Origin: Paraconiothyrium sp. Pb-2020
Lineage: Eukaryota; Ascomycota; Dothideomycetes; Pleosporales; Didymosphaeriaceae
Length of the DNA stretch: 64,000 bases
NCBI GenBank assembly: GCA_022419385.1
Contig: JAJUBI010000004.1
Coordinates: 930,001 to 994,000 of the forward strand
Reading direction: 5' to 3'
Part shown: positions 35,618-47,027 of the stretch, one piece after another
How positions within the stretch are numbered: the first letter of the stretch is position 1
Layout of the letters: every line of letters begins with the position of its first letter
The notes under the pieces: generated by a model
What the model was told of the DNA's origin: nothing
Seen by the model: the letters and a program-made list of their open reading frames with translations, nothing else
Database searches by the model: none
Position numbers and translations under genes: made by a program

Positions 35618-36958
35618 TCTTACATAACTCTCCTTCCTTCACCAGTCCATATGCACTCTAGGACGTTGTATCACATATCGCTCTCATACTGAGGGAAGCT
35701 CTGTGAGGCCTGTCGTCTGGTATACATGTAGGTGTTGGACAACCGCGCACAAAGCAAGTAACAGCGTGCTTGAAGGCCAGCTGAGAGAGGAGAGCTACAG
35801 AAGTCGCATTCAGGCTGGTGAATCATTTGAAGCACAGCGAGACAAAGAACGGATGTCAGCGCTTTTGACAGAGGAGAATGGATTCGAAGATATCGTTTGC
35901 ATCAGGGACAAGGCATGACAAGTACTGGTCAACCAGCATACGGCGGTTGTGAAAGTCTTGGATCAGACGAGCTCGAAACGATGCAAAGATAGAGAAAAGC
36001 TTCGGGCTTTGAACCGAGAAGGGTTTCCGAAGAGGAAAAGAAGCCTCGTATGAAGCGAGTGCAGGAGTGGAAATTAGATTTTCCATGTCAGCAGAAAGTC
36101 ACTGCCGGGCACACGATTAGCGCCCGGAAAGAAACGACGATGCTACACCGAGCGCAGGAAGACAAATGCAAGGGTTAGGTACGGGCAGCATGCATGGCAA
36201 ACAAGGTGTTGGGCAGCAACCGGTGCAGCAGATGACTTTGGGATGATGCAATAGACTGTATACTAGGGACAACAACGTACGCTGCAGGCGGTGTACATTG
36301 GAGTGGGGTTTGAGTATGGAACCAGCGACAGCATCTCCTTCGAGCAGATCGAATATAACTTCCACAGGACGGTTGGGGTAAATCACCTTCCGAGACTTCA
36401 CCATGCCTGCTAGATGGGGTCTGAATCGAGGGAAACGGGAACCATGTAGTCTAATACCAATTGGTGGTTCTTGCTGTCTAGGGTAACTACCTCGAGGCGT
36501 GCCTTCCTCTTTCGTAATCTCCTGCCACCTTCACTTCCACCTGCACCTGACCGCTCAATCAGCAAATCGAAATTGCGCTCACCTTCTCTCCTTCCTTTCC
36601 CTTGCCACCCCGAAGGTACTGTTGCGCCACAAGGTTTTTTCGACTGTCGCGCAGTGCGCGTCTCTTCTGCATCATGAGTAAGTGTATTATATAACCCGAC
36701 ATTGGAATATGAATCTACTGGTCTTCTGCTTCTCAAGGAGGGCATAAACGTATCTTCAACGTCGCCATACTGCCGGTCGGTAGTGAGAGAAGATGCTCAA
36801 CACTGACATTCCATGAAACAGGCCGTAGCTATCCATACCGCGGTCGAACCGATGCGCAGTCCGGCCCTCCCAGCGCAACCTCGATCAAAGGTCCAAGGGA
36901 TTTCGAATCTCAAATTGACCTAACGCACAGCGGGGGCAGATCGGGTCCAAACGCGAGG
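35618..36958. other. Intergenic, HET gene to coiled-coil gene
   Basis: 1.34 kb. Two minus-strand open frames (36410-36745 and 36117-36404) lie end to end and could be joined by splicing at the CATCTAG near 36405, but neither shows a known domain. The plus strand upstream of 36959 is also open in the frame of the next gene back to about 36715, so that gene may start earlier. Confidence 0.35.
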
Positions 36959-38358
36959 ATGGGCGAATCATCCGGTAGAGTACACCATCCCCCCAAACCA
37001 AGAAGCGCTACTAACAATCGACAGGTCGGATTGTTGATCTGCGCTCGCCTGAGCCTCAAGCCTCGTCTATCGTAGAACGGTACGGATATCCTGCTTTACC
37101 CAACCAGCAAGCATCCACAAGCGTGAGCGTAAGCCATACCGGAATCAAGCGACAAGCAAACGACGATATGAAAGATGGAGAACCAAAGCGTATCAAGGGT
37201 CCGCATGTAGATGTGTCTAGACTGGATCCGTTCGCCGCAACGATCAATGCTGCTATCGAGGAATATCGTGATAGGGACGAGTCGGAGAAGCGTAACTTGC
37301 AAGAGAGGATCATAGTCCTTGAAGCACAGCTGCAGAAGGCCACTCGGAGAAAGTCGGATTCAGAAGTCCCTGATGGGATGTTTGACAAATCACCCGCCCG
37401 GCTAGGTGAACATTGTCAATCAAACAAGTCGCCCATAAGCCTGGCCGAGATTGACCTATTGGCGGTCAATAACGGACTCTGGACCACGATTCGCGACAAA
37501 CAGGAAGAGCTTCGCTACAAGAATCACTTGCTGGCTGAGAAGGATGAAAGACTTCACAGGAAAAATAATGAGCTTCGCCTGAAGGATGCTGAGATCCGTA
37601 CAAAAGCCAAACAGTTGCGTATTTACGAAGACCGCCTTGGGATCGCATTGGATGACAGCTCGAATCAACAAGGTGGAATGCGATTCAACGTCGAAAGCGA
37701 GACCACAGTGGCTGAAGAAGAGCTTCAGGACTGCGAAAGTGCAAGTTTCAAGCTCTTGAAGAAAAGCAACAAGCGCGTGAGGCACTTGGAAAGGGAAGTG
37801 GAGTCATATGGGATGCTATTGAGCACCAAAGATGAGAGGATACAATGCCTAGAGAACGAGGTAGGCGCGACGCAAAGGAAGCTACGTGCCGAACACGTAA
37901 CTCAGATCAGGTCGCTGAACGAGCAAAACTTCAACGACGCGCAGGCTAGAGATAAGAAGATCCAAGATCTCGAGAATGAGGTGACCGAAACGACAAGAAA
38001 GTTACGCTCAGAACACGCAACTCATATCAAGTCGCTCAACGACCAAAACTTTAATGACCGTGTCATGGACCAAGCGAAATATCAGAAGGAGCTCAAGCAA
38101 GACCGAAAGGAGCTCAAAGAGTGCCACCGAAAGCTCAAGAGCCAAGAAAGCTCAAAGAACGTCTGGAAAGGCCGCACGAACGAAATGTACGCTGCTTACC
38201 GGGAGGTTTACGACAAGAACGAGAAGCTTGTCAAAAAGTTGGAGGCGGTGATGACAGTGGGCTCATTTGATTCCGAGATGAGTGCAAAGAATCGGAAGAC
38301 CCTTCAAAAGCTCAAGAGTTGTCCGGTGGATGAGCTCTCTGCTTTCCACGAAGACTGA
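36959..38358 (+). CDS. Coiled-coil protein with an internal 40-residue duplication, function unknown
   Basis: Modelled as join(36959..36974, 37025..38358), 449 residues. The 50-base intron has a CTAAC branch and CGACAG acceptor. The start is uncertain because the frame stays open further upstream. A basic patch (KRQANDDMKDGEPKRIKG) precedes a long charged helix-rich body rich in Glu, Lys, Arg and Gln with heptad-like Leu/Ile spacing, for example EKRNLQERIIVLEAQLQKA. Two copies of a 40-residue unit lie in tandem, starting IQCLENEVG and IQDLENEVT, each containing SLN(E/D)QNFND. No enzyme motif is seen. A structural or scaffold role is plausible for such proteins but is not shown. Confidence 0.75.
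37840..38079 (+). repeat. Tandem duplication of a 120-base coding unit
   Basis: Unit 1 (37840-37959) and unit 2 (37960-38079) encode related 40-residue segments with the shared blocks LENEV, RKLR-EH, SLN-QNFND. DNA identity is high in places (GAACACG..AACTCA, AAAACTT..AACGAC), which suggests a fairly recent duplication. The period is an exact multiple of three, so the frame is kept. Confidence 0.75.
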
Positions 38359-38956
38359 ACGCAAGCGATTACAGCGGTAAGTGTCTAGTCTCGTATGGAT
38401 TAGACATTAGACCTAGTTGCTTCGAGTGGTAGAATAAAAACTCTATGAATGCTCTGTATGAGTGGTCCATCGCTGCTTAAGTGTTCTTCGATGAGCTGCA
38501 CTACAAAGTCTGGTGACACCGACCGCCTTTGGGTGCGCCTCTTGCCGGCGGTACCTTCCCCACCACACGAGTGATACCTAAACCCCGGATTAATGAGCCC
38601 ACGATGCGCCACCCAGCTTGCCCTACACATCCAGATGAGTGAAGGCTACGAATTCATGTATATACCGCATATCCTGAAGATTGTGTAGTGTACTAGGTTT
38701 GTGTAAAGGGATTTCCGCGTCCTGCGTCCAACCAATCAGCCAGCGTTGTTCTTGAGTTGTGTTTAGCCTTAGGCTTCGAGACTGACTAATGCCGTGCGGC
38801 TGACTAGCATGCACCTGGGCAACGACGAAGCCAGCTGAAGGGCGTGACCGTCCGCCATAAACCTCTCATGCGCGCCGTCTTCGCGCTTCAGAGTCGGCGC
38901 ATGTCGATGAGAATCTCTTCTCAAACGTCCAGCATCGCTCATTGACCTCACCGATC
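38359..38956. other. Intergenic, 598 bases
   Basis: Holds the 3' end of the coiled-coil gene and the promoter of the membrane-protein gene. No recognised gene or strong motif. Confidence 0.4.
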
Positions 38957-40695
38957 ATGGAGTTCCGCTGGGGACTTGTTTTAATCTCTCTGCTGTCCTT
39001 TTGCTTCGCCATCCCGACAGGTCAGCAAAACATCACTGTCTCTGTGGCCGAGGGGACGGTCTATTCTCAAGCCACGGACGAACTGTGTCGTCCTGCTTCA
39101 TGGACTGACATTGTCACCTTCATCTTCACAAACTATGTTGCTCACGCTGCGACGATCCGCCCAAGGGCAGGAGCTGAGACAATGTCCAAAGTCTATCTAG
39201 GGATAATCTCCCTCCTTTTGCCCGCGTGGGGAATGTCTCGAGCCATATCTTCTATTCAGAGCTTCGCCACCTTTGGCCGAAACCCGCTCGAGAAGGCAAC
39301 CCGTGCAGGAGCCTTGGTGATGGTTCAAAGATCAATTGGTTGGCGACCAATGCCTGGCGACACGATTCACCACGCCTCATGGTGGTCGGCTGAAGGCTTC
39401 GAGCCTCCCGCATATGGTAAGTGCCACGTCAGTTGCCTTGAAGCCAACGTCCTTTTCTAATTTGCTCTTTACCGTGAGTAGATGCTTCTCAGCCACTCAC
39501 TCTCTGGCTATTCACGAATTGCGAACCTTGGATCTACTTTGAATGGAGGTGGCCGGACTGGGTCAACTCTGGGTCCCAGTTCGCTTTCGAGCTGGAGTTA
39601 CCAAAGGGATACGGCTACGTCCGCGTCCCTCGAAACGCCCTCGTCGAAAGACGGGACGCCGATTTTGACTATGCGGATATCAAATCTTCGTACAGTGTCG
39701 CCAGTATCATGATCGCTATCGTCCAGTTGGTATTCGCTTGCACGACTTTGTACGAGGCCAGAGCTCGCCAACTCTCCCAGTACGGGTATGCCGCATTTGG
39801 CTTGACCGTGGCTCCATATGTAGTCATGTCTTTCCTGAACCTCCTCGGTGCACTGTTTTGTCCCGATTATGAAGAACTTTACCTGGTCCGCTCCGAGATC
39901 CTGGACGAAGCTCTGCGACGTTGCGAGACGAAGCCTCGGAATGTACCCGTCGCTGGCGATCTCGTGGAAATTGATTACGAGCTCGATCCGTTCCTTGATA
40001 TGGAAGTGCTAAGGAGAAGAGGGAAAGAAGTCGCCGTCTGCCTTGCGAAGTTTTCGCAAGGCGACGATGATAACGTGCTAGCGACCACCTTTCAGGTGGA
40101 GAGATGCGCTGACGGACGACCTCGCGAGAAACAGGAATCGACCACGCCGATGACCTGGCGAGCGATGCATGAGGAAGAATGCGATCCTACGATCGAAAAG
40201 AAGCGCCTTAATCGCCTCTTATATCCATCGACGAACCCTTTCAAATTGACGACACATCCTGCAAGAAGATTTCTGGGATGGCTTTTAAGATCTCCACCGG
40301 GCCAAAACTCGGAGCCCGAACCAGGGTGGGATGAGAGATCCATCCGATACACGACGAACGACAGGTTGGGTTTCATTTTCGCCATCCTAATGTACGGCGC
40401 CATCGTAGCTATTGTTGGTGGTATTTCCCATTTCCGGCCCAGCCAGAGCACGGTGGCGCAACGGGTGTGGACGATGGGCTGGCTCGCAGCCGGTCTTTCG
40501 ACTGCCTTGATCTACGAGCTGACAGGGTATCTTTTTGAGGACACCATGCTGGCAATATGGCTTCGATCTTTTCCCGGATTTTCACGTCCTATGCGAAAGG
40601 GACTGGTGATGCTATCAAGCTCTTTTGCCATTGGGGGAATCGTTGTTGTTGGCCAGATGTTACGAAGCTACGGGAACTGCGTGTTACTTTCTTGA
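38957..40695 (+). CDS. Polytopic membrane protein with signal peptide, function unknown
   Basis: Two exons: join(38957..39416, 39482..40695), 557 residues. The intron joins PPAY to DASQPLTLW and closes in phase. A signal peptide (MEFRWGLVLISLLSFCFA) is followed by about seven hydrophobic segments: near TDIVTFIFTNYVAHAATI, VYLGIISLLLPAWGM, ASIMIAIVQLVFACTTLY, FGLTVAPYVVMSFLNLLGAL, LGFIFAILMYGAIVAIVGG, MGWLAAGLSTALIYELTGY and LVMLSSSFAIGGIVVVGQML. A long hydrophilic, acidic loop of about 170 residues separates spans 4 and 5. Proteins of this layout recur in filamentous ascomycetes as uncharacterised integral membrane proteins; no transporter or receptor motif is visible. Topology is judged by eye. 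Confidence 0.8.
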
Positions 40696-41287
40696 TACCT
40701 ATGTAGAGGATGAGTATTTATAAGGAAGTTCGTATCGTACTAAGACATAGCACAAAGTGAAATTTGACAACTGATTACTTACAGAATGTAGTATACACAG
40801 TGTCTTCCTACCCTGTTACCTAGTAGATATCTAAGCTTAGTAATGATCGAATAATTAGCCTAGAGAGCTTATATATCGATGCCCTATCACATGTGCAAGC
40901 TCGACCATGACGTAAGGCAGAATTGAAAACCGTTGGGGCACCCGTTGGGGAACACAAAGAGGGGAAGGTGCCACCAAAAACAACCCCTATCGTCGCCGCC
41001 AAAACTCGCGCCGCCGCATACCTCATAGCGACGACCTACCTGATACGTATTCGGTCGCTGGAAACCGCAGCGATTGGAAAGTCCTCATGACCATCGCCAT
41101 CGTGCAGTGTGACTAATTCGATGTGAATTGAGCAATTCACAAGTTCACGCCCGACGCTAACCGGACAGGCGCTAGCTTATGGTACACATCACCACCTTCC
41201 TCGCAAATGTTCGCAGTTCGTCCTTGCACGATGCGATCTTCAATCTGCGCCATTATCGCTCCCTTATTGATCGAGCCTGTCTGCAAG
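40696..41287. other. Intergenic, 592 bases
   Basis: AT-rich around 40720-40880, consistent with a 3' untranslated region. A short direct repeat (CGTTGGGG, twice at about 40930-40950) is visible. An in-frame ATG at 41207 upstream of the next gene is treated as leader. Confidence 0.4.
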
Positions 41288-42064
41288 ATGTCTTCTCTCC
41301 TTGTCCAACCAATAACTCACGCAGACATCGCGACATGTGCAGCTCTGCGTACCGCGACCCTAGGGTCATTAGTCATCGGTCGTCCGCCACCGTACGATGG
41401 CTATTTGGAAGAACAGATTGCATCTATTAGCAACGATCTGAACAATAAGCGTTACGTTCATCATCTAAAGGTCGTGGATCCAGAACAGGATGACGAGATA
41501 ATAGCCTATGGGAAGTGGGAGATCTATGAACGCGGTCGGCCTGATCTTGAAGCCTTGAAGCAACCGATGGATGAAGCTTCAAAGAGGGTCGACCAATATG
41601 GTCGCTTGAGGGAAGCTGCGCACGACTATTTTTGCGAACGGAATGGGAAAATGGGAGCGAAGCCGCACATTCGTGAGTCTATGCTTCTGAATGAACTTTT
41701 GACCCGTACATTTTGTGGAAGATATCCTGCTCATTATCACATTCTCGCAGTCTTAGCCCTCCTCATCACTTCCAGTAAGTACAGGCAAAGAGGGGCAGGT
41801 AGCCTTCTTGTGCAGTGGGGCGTCGGGAAGTCCGAAGCAGCAGGACTACCCTGTTACGTCCAAGCCTCGGAACAAGGACGGCAACTGTATCAGCATTACG
41901 GCTTCGAAAGGATTGACACAGTCGAGTTTGACCTGACAGACTTTGGCCTCATGGAAGTCGAAAGGATGACCGAGATGATACGCTTTCCACTGAAGGTCGC
42001 TCGCATCGATGCGAAACCTGGCGGGTCTGTTTACAAGGCTGTAGGAAGCATTTCAAAGGCGTAA
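41288..42064 (+). CDS. GNAT family N-acetyltransferase
   Basis: Single exon, 258 residues from ATG 41288 (MSSLLVQPITHADIATCAAL). An upstream in-frame ATG at 41207 would add a 27-residue extension not typical of the family. The acetyl-CoA loop region appears as YRQRGAGSLLVQWGV (R/Q-x-x-G-x-G/A type motif), followed by the C-terminal LPCYVQASEQGRQLYQHYGFE, where the Tyr before GF is the usual GNAT position. The substrate is unknown. At the 3' end a GTAAGG overlaps the stop codon, and splicing to the TTTCAG near 42160 would replace the last residue with a short tail of about 15 residues; I kept the unspliced end. Confidence 0.85.
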   Translation: MSSLLVQPITHADIATCAALRTATLGSLVIGRPPPYDGYLEEQIASISNDLNNKRYVHHLKVVDPEQDDEIIAYGKWEIYERGRPDLEALKQPMDEASKRVDQYGRLREAAHDYFCERNGKMGAKPHIRESMLLNELLTRTFCGRYPAHYHILAVLALLITSSKYRQRGAGSLLVQWGVGKSEAAGLPCYVQASEQGRQLYQHYGFERIDTVEFDLTDFGLMEVERMTEMIRFPLKVARIDAKPGGSVYKAVGSISKA

Positions 42065-43560
42065 GGAAGCACAGAAAATACAGTAAATAGGAGCGGAACG
42101 AGATTGTTTATCTTGTCCGGGGATATCTTGTTTGCAGGCATGAACTCACTGTTTCAGGCAAACCATTCTCGAAGAAGCTCGCCTTCTTCAAGCGACTTGA
42201 AGATGACTATGAGCGGCTGTTGACAGACGATCTGGCAAGCGACGATGCCTTCGTAGATCCACAAGGGGAAAGTTCGACGGATCGCGTTGCCCTTCGCGAG
42301 GCACATTATGGGAGAGTCGAGGCAGAGGTGCGCTCTAAGCAGTCCCACACGTTGCACGCGAATCAATCTGACTTGCGCAGCTTTTTCATTTCAAATTTTT
42401 CCTTGTTCAACTCTTCTGTTTCTTCTGGACTCTCTCCTGTCTGTTGTCGTCTGCGCTCTCGTCCTCGAGCTCGCCTTCGATGGGTGGCACACCACGCTTC
42501 TTAGCAACCAATTCTTGGTTACTTTTTCTTTCTGCCGAGCAACGCTTCCCAACACCAAAATGTTAGTTGATCACCGTCGAGCACCAAGGCCCTGCCGTAT
42601 TTGCCGCACACCATCACGCTCGCTAGGCTTTCAGCTACAATCAACAATTCAAAAAGTGACTGCATTTGATCGAATGTGCATGCGAAGGAGTTCGTATTCA
42701 GTAGGTCACGACCTCGCTAGTCGTAAGGTAGCCAATGGTAACTCACTTAGTCGTCGGAAACAAGCACCAAGTCAAGATACATACATAATGCTAATACCAT
42801 AAGTATTTATAATACTGTACTGCTGGCGTATGTCCAGCACTCAACACTTCAATCGTCACCTTCCCAATCAATTCAGCTCCTGCACTCTACAGTACTTGGT
42901 CGGTCCACTTTTATTTACAAATCAACAGCTCCAGCTCCACCCTTATCACGACTCGCGTTCGCACCAAAGGACGTCGTTCACCTCCAGTATCCACCCCCAC
43001 GAGTTTCGGTCCGAGGTCACACCACCCCGTGGGCGCCACTCCGCACCCGCATGGCCATGCCGAAAGCTTAGCGCGGCCAGCTTCCCCAGTCATTGGCTCC
43101 ACACGTTACCTTCCCCGCACCAAGCAACCCCAAGCCTCTCCATCTCCTGGGCAAAACGTCAACGGCACAGACGAGCTGCCATCCGCATCGTAGTGCACAG
43201 GGGGCATCTCAAATAAGTGGCTTGGACGACGAATAAACCCGGCGACTCGACAATGAAAGAGCTGTCATTTGTTACGGGTGCTGGTCGCGGAGTTAAGACT
43301 ACACCGACAAGGTTAATGACGTTGTGGGGACGAGCGAGGGATCGCCATGGCATGGATGGTGTGGATTCGGAGTGACAGGCAGCGAATAGTGGGTTTGTGA
43401 ACCCGGGGACAAATGGACAAGTGCACGAAGCCCCCGTACCCGTATCCGGGGGTATTTCTTTTGACGTCGTCGAGCCCGCCCACTTTGTCTTGAACCTCCA
43501 GTCCTATCGTTTCCCACGCACGCGCTTACTTTTCGTACCCAACGTTCGAGGGTCAACGAA
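42065..43560. other. 1.5-kb intergenic block with one open acidic stretch
   Basis: From about 42160 to 42504 the plus strand is open and its first part has coding-like composition (KKLAFFKRLEDDYERLLTDD). It begins right after a TTTCAG acceptor-like site, but no upstream exon joins it in phase. The rest has short frames only. The final 150 bases must hold the promoter of the MFS gene. Confidence 0.4.
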
Positions 43561-45418
43561 ATGGCGTCCGCAATGGAGAAAGAGCGCGGCAGTAACGACA
43601 TTAGCGACGAGAAACTCGAGGCGCAGAATCGCGAATATCTGAACACGATCCAGACGACTACAAATGATCCCATACCCGATCCGGATGCGGGTTTGAGCGC
43701 GGAGCAAAGGGCTGTTATTGTACGTTTGCAATGTTCTTTGGCAACGGGCTCGATTTGACTGTCTAGTAGGACCGCAAACTCCTTTGGAAACTCGACTGGA
43801 ATCTTATACCATGGCTTTCGTTTTTATATCTCATATCGTTCCTGGATCGGACAAATATCGGTGAGTGTGATCTAGTCGGGTGTATTGTAAGCTATAAACG
43901 ATCGTCGACATACACGGAGACCGCGAATAATAATTGCATACTACAATCGCGTGTCAACTTACTGACAATTGTGAGGAAACGCGAAAATCGACGGCCTACA
44001 AGAAGACCTCCACATGACCAGCGGTCAATACAACGCCACCCTCTCCATCTTCTTCGTCTCATACTCGGTTTTCGAGCCCCTCACCAATGTCCTGCTTAAG
44101 AAATTGCGACCAAGCATTTTCCTTCCCATCATCATGGTCTTATGGGGGATTTGCATGACGTGCATGGGACTAGTGCATAACTATGCCGGTTTGATGACAG
44201 CTGTGAGTTACTCCCTCCAATTACCACTCCCTTCCTATAATTGGATATACCACCTTCGATGTTCAACATGTTGGACATGTCGCTAACCGTGTCCATAGCG
44301 CTGGTTCCTCGGTATGGCTGAGGCGGGGCTCTTCCCAGGAGTGAACTACTATCTATCCTGTTGGTATAAACGATCCGAATTTGGTATCCGTGCTGCTCTC
44401 TTCTTCTCGGCGGCTGCACTTGCAGGCTCCTTCGGTGGTCTACTCGCCGCAGGTATCGCCCGCATGGGAGGCGTAGGAGGGAAACCAGGCTGGGCCTGGA
44501 TTTTTGTAAGTCCTCCCTTCCCCACTTACAGTGTCCCTCCATCTCATCTAACCCCCACAGATCCTCGAAGGCCTCGCCACGATCTTCGTCGGCGTCGCCT
44601 CATACTGGATGGTCCACGACTTCCCCGACGAGGCCAAGTTCCTCTCCGACGACGACCGCAACCGCGTCCTGCGCCGCCTGCGCTCCGACCAGCAAGCCTC
44701 CGCCTCGCACGAATCCTTCAAGATGAAGTACTTCTGGGCCTCCGTCGGCGACTACAAAACCTGGTGCTACGCCGTTATCTACATGGGCGCCGACGGCGCC
44801 CTGTACGCCTTCTCCCTCTTCCTCCCCACCATCATCCGCCAGCTCTACCCGCAGTACTCCTCTACCGTCGCGAACCTGCTTTCCGTCCCGCCGTACGCCG
44901 CAGGTGCGATCGTCACTATTGCAGTCGGATACATCGCGGACCGCACTCGTCAACGCGGTCTCTGCAACATCGTGATATCGCTCATCGGCATCGTGGGATT
45001 CTGCATGCTCCTCGGGTCTTCCAGCCCGTCGGTAAACTACGCAGGCACCTTTCTCGGCGCCATGGGCATATACCCGTGTATCGCGAACACCATCTCCTGG
45101 GCGAGCAACAACGTCGAGGGCGTGTACAAGCGCGGTGTTTCGCTTGGGTTTATCATCGGCTGGGGTAATCTCAATGGCGTCGTGTCGTCGAATATCTACC
45201 GGGCGAGGGATAGCCCGAGGTTTTTTGTAGGCCACGGCGTGGTGCTGGCGTATCTTGTGCTGTGGCTGTTTTGCGGGAGCGTGGTCACGAGGTTTTTGCT
45301 GGCGAGGGAAAATAAGAAGAGGGCGAGGGGTGAGCGTGATGGGTTGGTGGAAGGGAAGAGCGAGGATCAGCTGCATGATTTGGGTGATAAGAGACCGGAT
45401 TTCATGTACACCCTCTGA
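43561..45418 (+). CDS. MFS transporter of the allantoate permease / anion:cation symporter family
   Basis: Five exons: join(43561..43719, 43770..43860, 43976..44202, 44299..44505, 44561..45418), 513 residues. Family hallmarks: DRKLLWKLDWNLIPWLSFLYLISFLDRTNIGNAKI near the N-terminus (read across the splice after NI), then EAGLFPGVNYYLSCWYKR, and WIFILEGLATIFVG across the last intron. These match Dal5/TNA1-type carriers of organic anions and vitamins. About 12 spans are expected, with the usual cytoplasmic central loop (FPDEAKFLSDDDRNRVLRRL). The substrate is not predictable. It converges with ARPC1, 175 bases apart. Confidence 0.92.
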
Positions 45419-45593
45419 GGGATTAGCGAAATGGTGCAGGGGAAAAGAAGATATAGCTGGAACAAGATTAGCGGTGGCAACTGTACATATGGCATGATTT
45501 GAACGCGACAACTTGCGACATAGTGATGTGTTCGATTCATCCATGCTAATGCAGTGAAGACGTCGCTTGTCGACTCCTCTACTATTCAACATC

Positions 45594-46739
45594 CTACAGC
45601 GTCCAGATGACAACCCTACCGTCCACACCAGTCGAGCTAATCTTCGTGACCTGACCACCGCTCTCCTCAAAGCTGCGAATCGTAGAGATGGTGTTTTGAT
45701 GCACCGTCTTCAACTTGGTATCATCCTTGGTGCTACCCTTGAGATCCATCTGCCTGAACATGTTCAGCGCAGACTCCTCCCTCGAGTCCTGCACACCCGG
45801 GCGTCCCTTGCTCTCCAAGCTGCCAGCAAGCTGCCAGCCGTTCTCGTCGCCCCGCAGACGGTATGCCTCACAGTTGTATCCCGCAGCAATGATCTCGGAT
45901 TCGGTGGACCAAACAAGCGACATGAAAGGCAGCACTTGCGTGCTGATGCTGACAACCGCGCGAGGTGGTTCCTCGGGTGCAGAGGGGTACACGACCGTGA
46001 GCGTGCTGTCATGTGCTGCGAACGCGAGCGCGTTTCCAGAAGGCGAGAACGCGACGCTGTGGATCCAGCCGGCCGTGTTGTTCAGGAACTCGCCGCACAC
46101 GGTGTTGAACGGCAAGCGCTCTCCCCACGCAGAAGGCTCAGGTCGTGCATCGACACCCTTGACGAAGGCGGACAGCACGCGGGCGTGGCCGTCGGTAGAG
46201 CCGGCTGCGAGCAGGACGGAGTTTGGATGCCATGAGACGGCAGTGATAGTCGAGCGGATGGGCTTCTTGATGTGCTTGGATACCCACCAGTTGTCTTCCT
46301 CTTCGAAGTAGCAGACGGGGATGAGGCGGGCGCCGGAACCAACAGCGAACTTGGTCTCGGAGGGAGCCCAGCGGACGCAGGTAGCAGCGCGGTTGATACG
46401 GAGGAGAACGAGGGTGGGCTTCCAGCCTTCGGGAGTAGGCTCCCAAACGTATGCGTTGCGGTCTAGGAACGTGGTTTAGCTGCCTGGCGTAGCTCGATGT
46501 GAGCAGTGCGCCGTACCTTGAGAGCAAGTCACAATCTTGCCGCTATTGGGCGCGATGTCGACTCCCGTGACAGTCTTGTCATGACCAGTAAGCTCATCCT
46601 GAAGCGTGTACTTATTGCCCGAACGCTGGTACAGGTCGACGATGTTCTCACGAGCTACAGCAAGGGTCTGGCGGTCGGCGGAAAAAGAGTGGTCCGCGAT
46701 GGGGTGGTGGAAAAGGTGGTGAGCTTCTGGGGGAGCCAT
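45594..46739 (-). CDS. ARC40: Arp2/3 complex subunit 1 (ARPC1/Arc40)
   Basis: Two exons: complement(45594..46462, 46517..46739), 363 residues. The N-terminus (HHLFHHPIADHSFSADRQTLAVARENIVDLYQR) and repeated WD40 blades (GHDKTVTGVDIAPNSGKIVTCSQDRNAYVWEPT, then ATCVRWAPSETKFAVGSGARLIPVCYFEEEDNWWVSKHIKK) match the ARPC1 family as I know it. The splice reads SQ-DRNAYVW across the join. The chain ends with a WD-type blade (STGVDGRVVIWTL). ARPC1 is the propeller subunit of the Arp2/3 complex, which nucleates branched actin at cortical patches for endocytosis. It diverges from mS41 across 288 bases. Confidence 0.94.
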
Positions 46740-47027
46740 TGCAGTGGTCGAAGCAATAGGAGACTCTCTACTATCGCAATGCGTAAGTGTGAGGATGAGG
46801 ACGGCGTGGTGGAGCTCGAATGCGGGTTGGAGGGGCTTGTGATGTCGGCGCGCACGGTTGCAATCTTGGCATCTCCGAAAAGTTGTCGCCGACTTTGAGA
46901 CGGGATGAGCAGACGTCGAAAGCTCCAATTCGATCGTCACGTCGGCGCATTCGACAATTCGCTCTTTACACAGGACGATTGATTTCCTGCGCATAACACA
47001 AAGATACTATACCGACTGGCCATCAGC
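46740..47027. promoter_or_regulatory. Shared divergent promoter, ARPC1 / mS41
   Basis: 288 bases between the start codons of two divergent housekeeping genes. A GTCACGTCGG sequence lies near 46937. No TATA box is evident, as is common for such pairs. Confidence 0.45.

Noticed and set aside
44600..45670. 356-codon minus-strand open frame over the MFS gene
   Set aside because: Antisense shadow of the last MFS exon, made open by strong codon bias (C-ending codons) on the sense strand.
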